15,341 nucleotides of DNA from Limiplasma merdipullorum (lineage in GTDB: Bacteria; Bacillota; Clostridia; Christensenellales; Aristaeellaceae). How positions within the stretch are numbered: position 1 is the stretch's first letter; each line of letters begins with the position of its first letter. The notes under the pieces are model-generated. The model was not told where the DNA came from. It made no database searches and worked only from the letters and a program-made list of their open reading frames with translations. The stretch is taken from the NCBI GenBank assembly GCA_018711955.1, contig DVHQ01000214.1:1-15341 (forward strand). The letters run 5' to 3'. The translations under genes and the position numbers were made by a program. Below, piece after piece: positions 15,207-15,341 of this stretch.

Positions 15207-15229
15207 CCCCCAAAACAAGGGGGTTTTTT
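15207..15229 (+). terminator. Plus-oriented terminator-like hairpin inside the nrdD leader
   Basis: CCCCC (15207-15211) and GGGGG (15219-15223) flank a 7-nt loop and are followed on the plus strand by TTTTTT (15224-15229). In form it is an intrinsic terminator, but for the strand opposite to nrdD. On the nrdD mRNA the same bases form a G/C hairpin early in the leader, about 46 nt before the start codon. Its role is unclear: antisense termination or 5'-end stabilisation are possible. Confidence 0.5.
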
Positions 15230-15239
15230 GAGCGAGCAC

Positions 15240-15255
15240 CACCATTATATTGTGC
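15240..15255. promoter_or_regulatory. NrdR-box-like site 1, over the nrdD -10
   Basis: Plus-strand CACCATTATATTGTGC matches the NrdR consensus acaCwAtATaTwGtgt at 11 of 16 positions, including the conserved C, the central tATaT and the wGtg end. It covers the -10 box, so binding would block RNA polymerase. It is paired with a second box 32 bp away. Confidence 0.6.
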
Positions 15256-15272
15256 TCATCGGATAAAGTCAA
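15244..15272 (-). promoter_or_regulatory. nrdD: Near-consensus sigma-A-type promoter of nrdD
   Basis: On the minus strand, -35 TTGACT (15272-15267) and -10 TATAAT (15249-15244) are separated by 17 bp. The start is predicted near 15237, giving a leader of roughly 75 nt. The promoter is strong by consensus and is overlapped at both ends by NrdR-like boxes. Confidence 0.88.
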
Positions 15273-15287
15273 CACTAAATATTGATT
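15272..15287. promoter_or_regulatory. NrdR-box-like site 2, at the upstream edge of the nrdD -35
   Basis: Plus-strand ACACTAAATATTGATT matches the NrdR consensus acaCwAtATaTwGtgt at 13 of 16 positions. Its start is 32 bp (about three helical turns) from the start of site 1, the spacing known for paired NrdR boxes. NrdR is an ATP-cone repressor of ribonucleotide reductase genes; no nrdR gene is in this window. Confidence 0.7.
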
Positions 15288-15341
15288 TTAAATATGTAAT
15301 GTTTTCCAGCTTGACCCGTTTTCGAACTGTCGAAAGATGCG

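Noticed and set aside
12813..15266. An 817-codon open frame on the plus strand opposite nrdD
   Set aside because: It is a mirror of nrdD caused by GC-rich codon use. It has low-complexity His/Ala/Gly/Val content and no motif, while nrdD on the other strand is unmistakable. The same reasoning removes the long frames opposite glmM, cca, pepF and spoIVB.
15162..15275. N-terminal extension of NrdD from ATG 15275
   Set aside because: It would begin upstream of the promoter and inside an NrdR-like box. ATG 15161 has a GGAGG site and starts the normal ATP-cone sequence.
15318..15337. TTTCGA-ACTG-TCGAAA dyad at the window edge as a LexA (SOS) box
   Set aside because: It does not match the Bacillota LexA pattern CGAAC-n4-GTTCG, and the gene it might control is outside the window.

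Overview
The window is about 15.3 kb of GC-rich DNA with little intergenic space. The genes point to a spore-forming anaerobe of the Clostridia (high-GC Bacillota). The evidence is a recognisable SpoIVB sporulation protease (S55 family), an oxygen-sensitive class III ribonucleotide reductase (NrdD), strong Bacillota-type -35/-10 promoters and purine-rich ribosome binding sites. Genus cannot be fixed from the sequence. No phage, transposase, CRISPR, tRNA or rRNA signal was found. Most of the window is core chromosome.

Layout, plus strand, 1-7024: (a) the last 35 codons of an ECF-type sigma factor, overlapping by 4 nt a membrane-anchored anti-sigma-like protein (106-1290); (b) a sigma-A-like promoter at 1423-1451 driving a two-gene unit, a TIM-barrel sugar isomerase/epimerase (1534-2502) and glmM (2523-3875), closed by a 10-bp-stem intrinsic terminator; (c) two tandem paralogous secreted proteins with SH3-like C-terminal parts (3989-5758 and 5778-7024), the second broken by a one-base frameshift in a C-run near 6868-6871.

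Middle, 7012-7338: a non-coding, hairpin-rich block bounded by two copies of a 26-nt palindrome-containing sequence, lying between the convergent plus-strand and minus-strand genes. It looks like a small inserted repeat and is the least ordinary stretch of the window.

Layout, minus strand, 15341-7361: nrdD (15161-12834) with a near-consensus promoter overlapped by two NrdR-box-like sites 32 bp apart; spoIVB (12739-11546), whose ribosome binding site lies inside the hairpin separating it from nrdD; a 415-bp gap (11131-11545) with a strong minus-strand hairpin terminator and then a promoter; and the compact operon gntR-pepF-cca (11130-7361), in which pepF and cca overlap by 4 nt. Together the genes cover deoxynucleotide synthesis, the spore cortex/sigma-K checkpoint, peptide turnover, tRNA 3'-end maturation, cell-wall amino-sugar supply and envelope-facing proteins of unknown role. 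No clearly new multi-gene system is visible. The main points for follow-up are the 7012-7338 element, the frameshifted paralog pair, the NrdR operator pair, the spoIVB leader hairpin, and the apparent shortening of the SpoIVB C-terminus.
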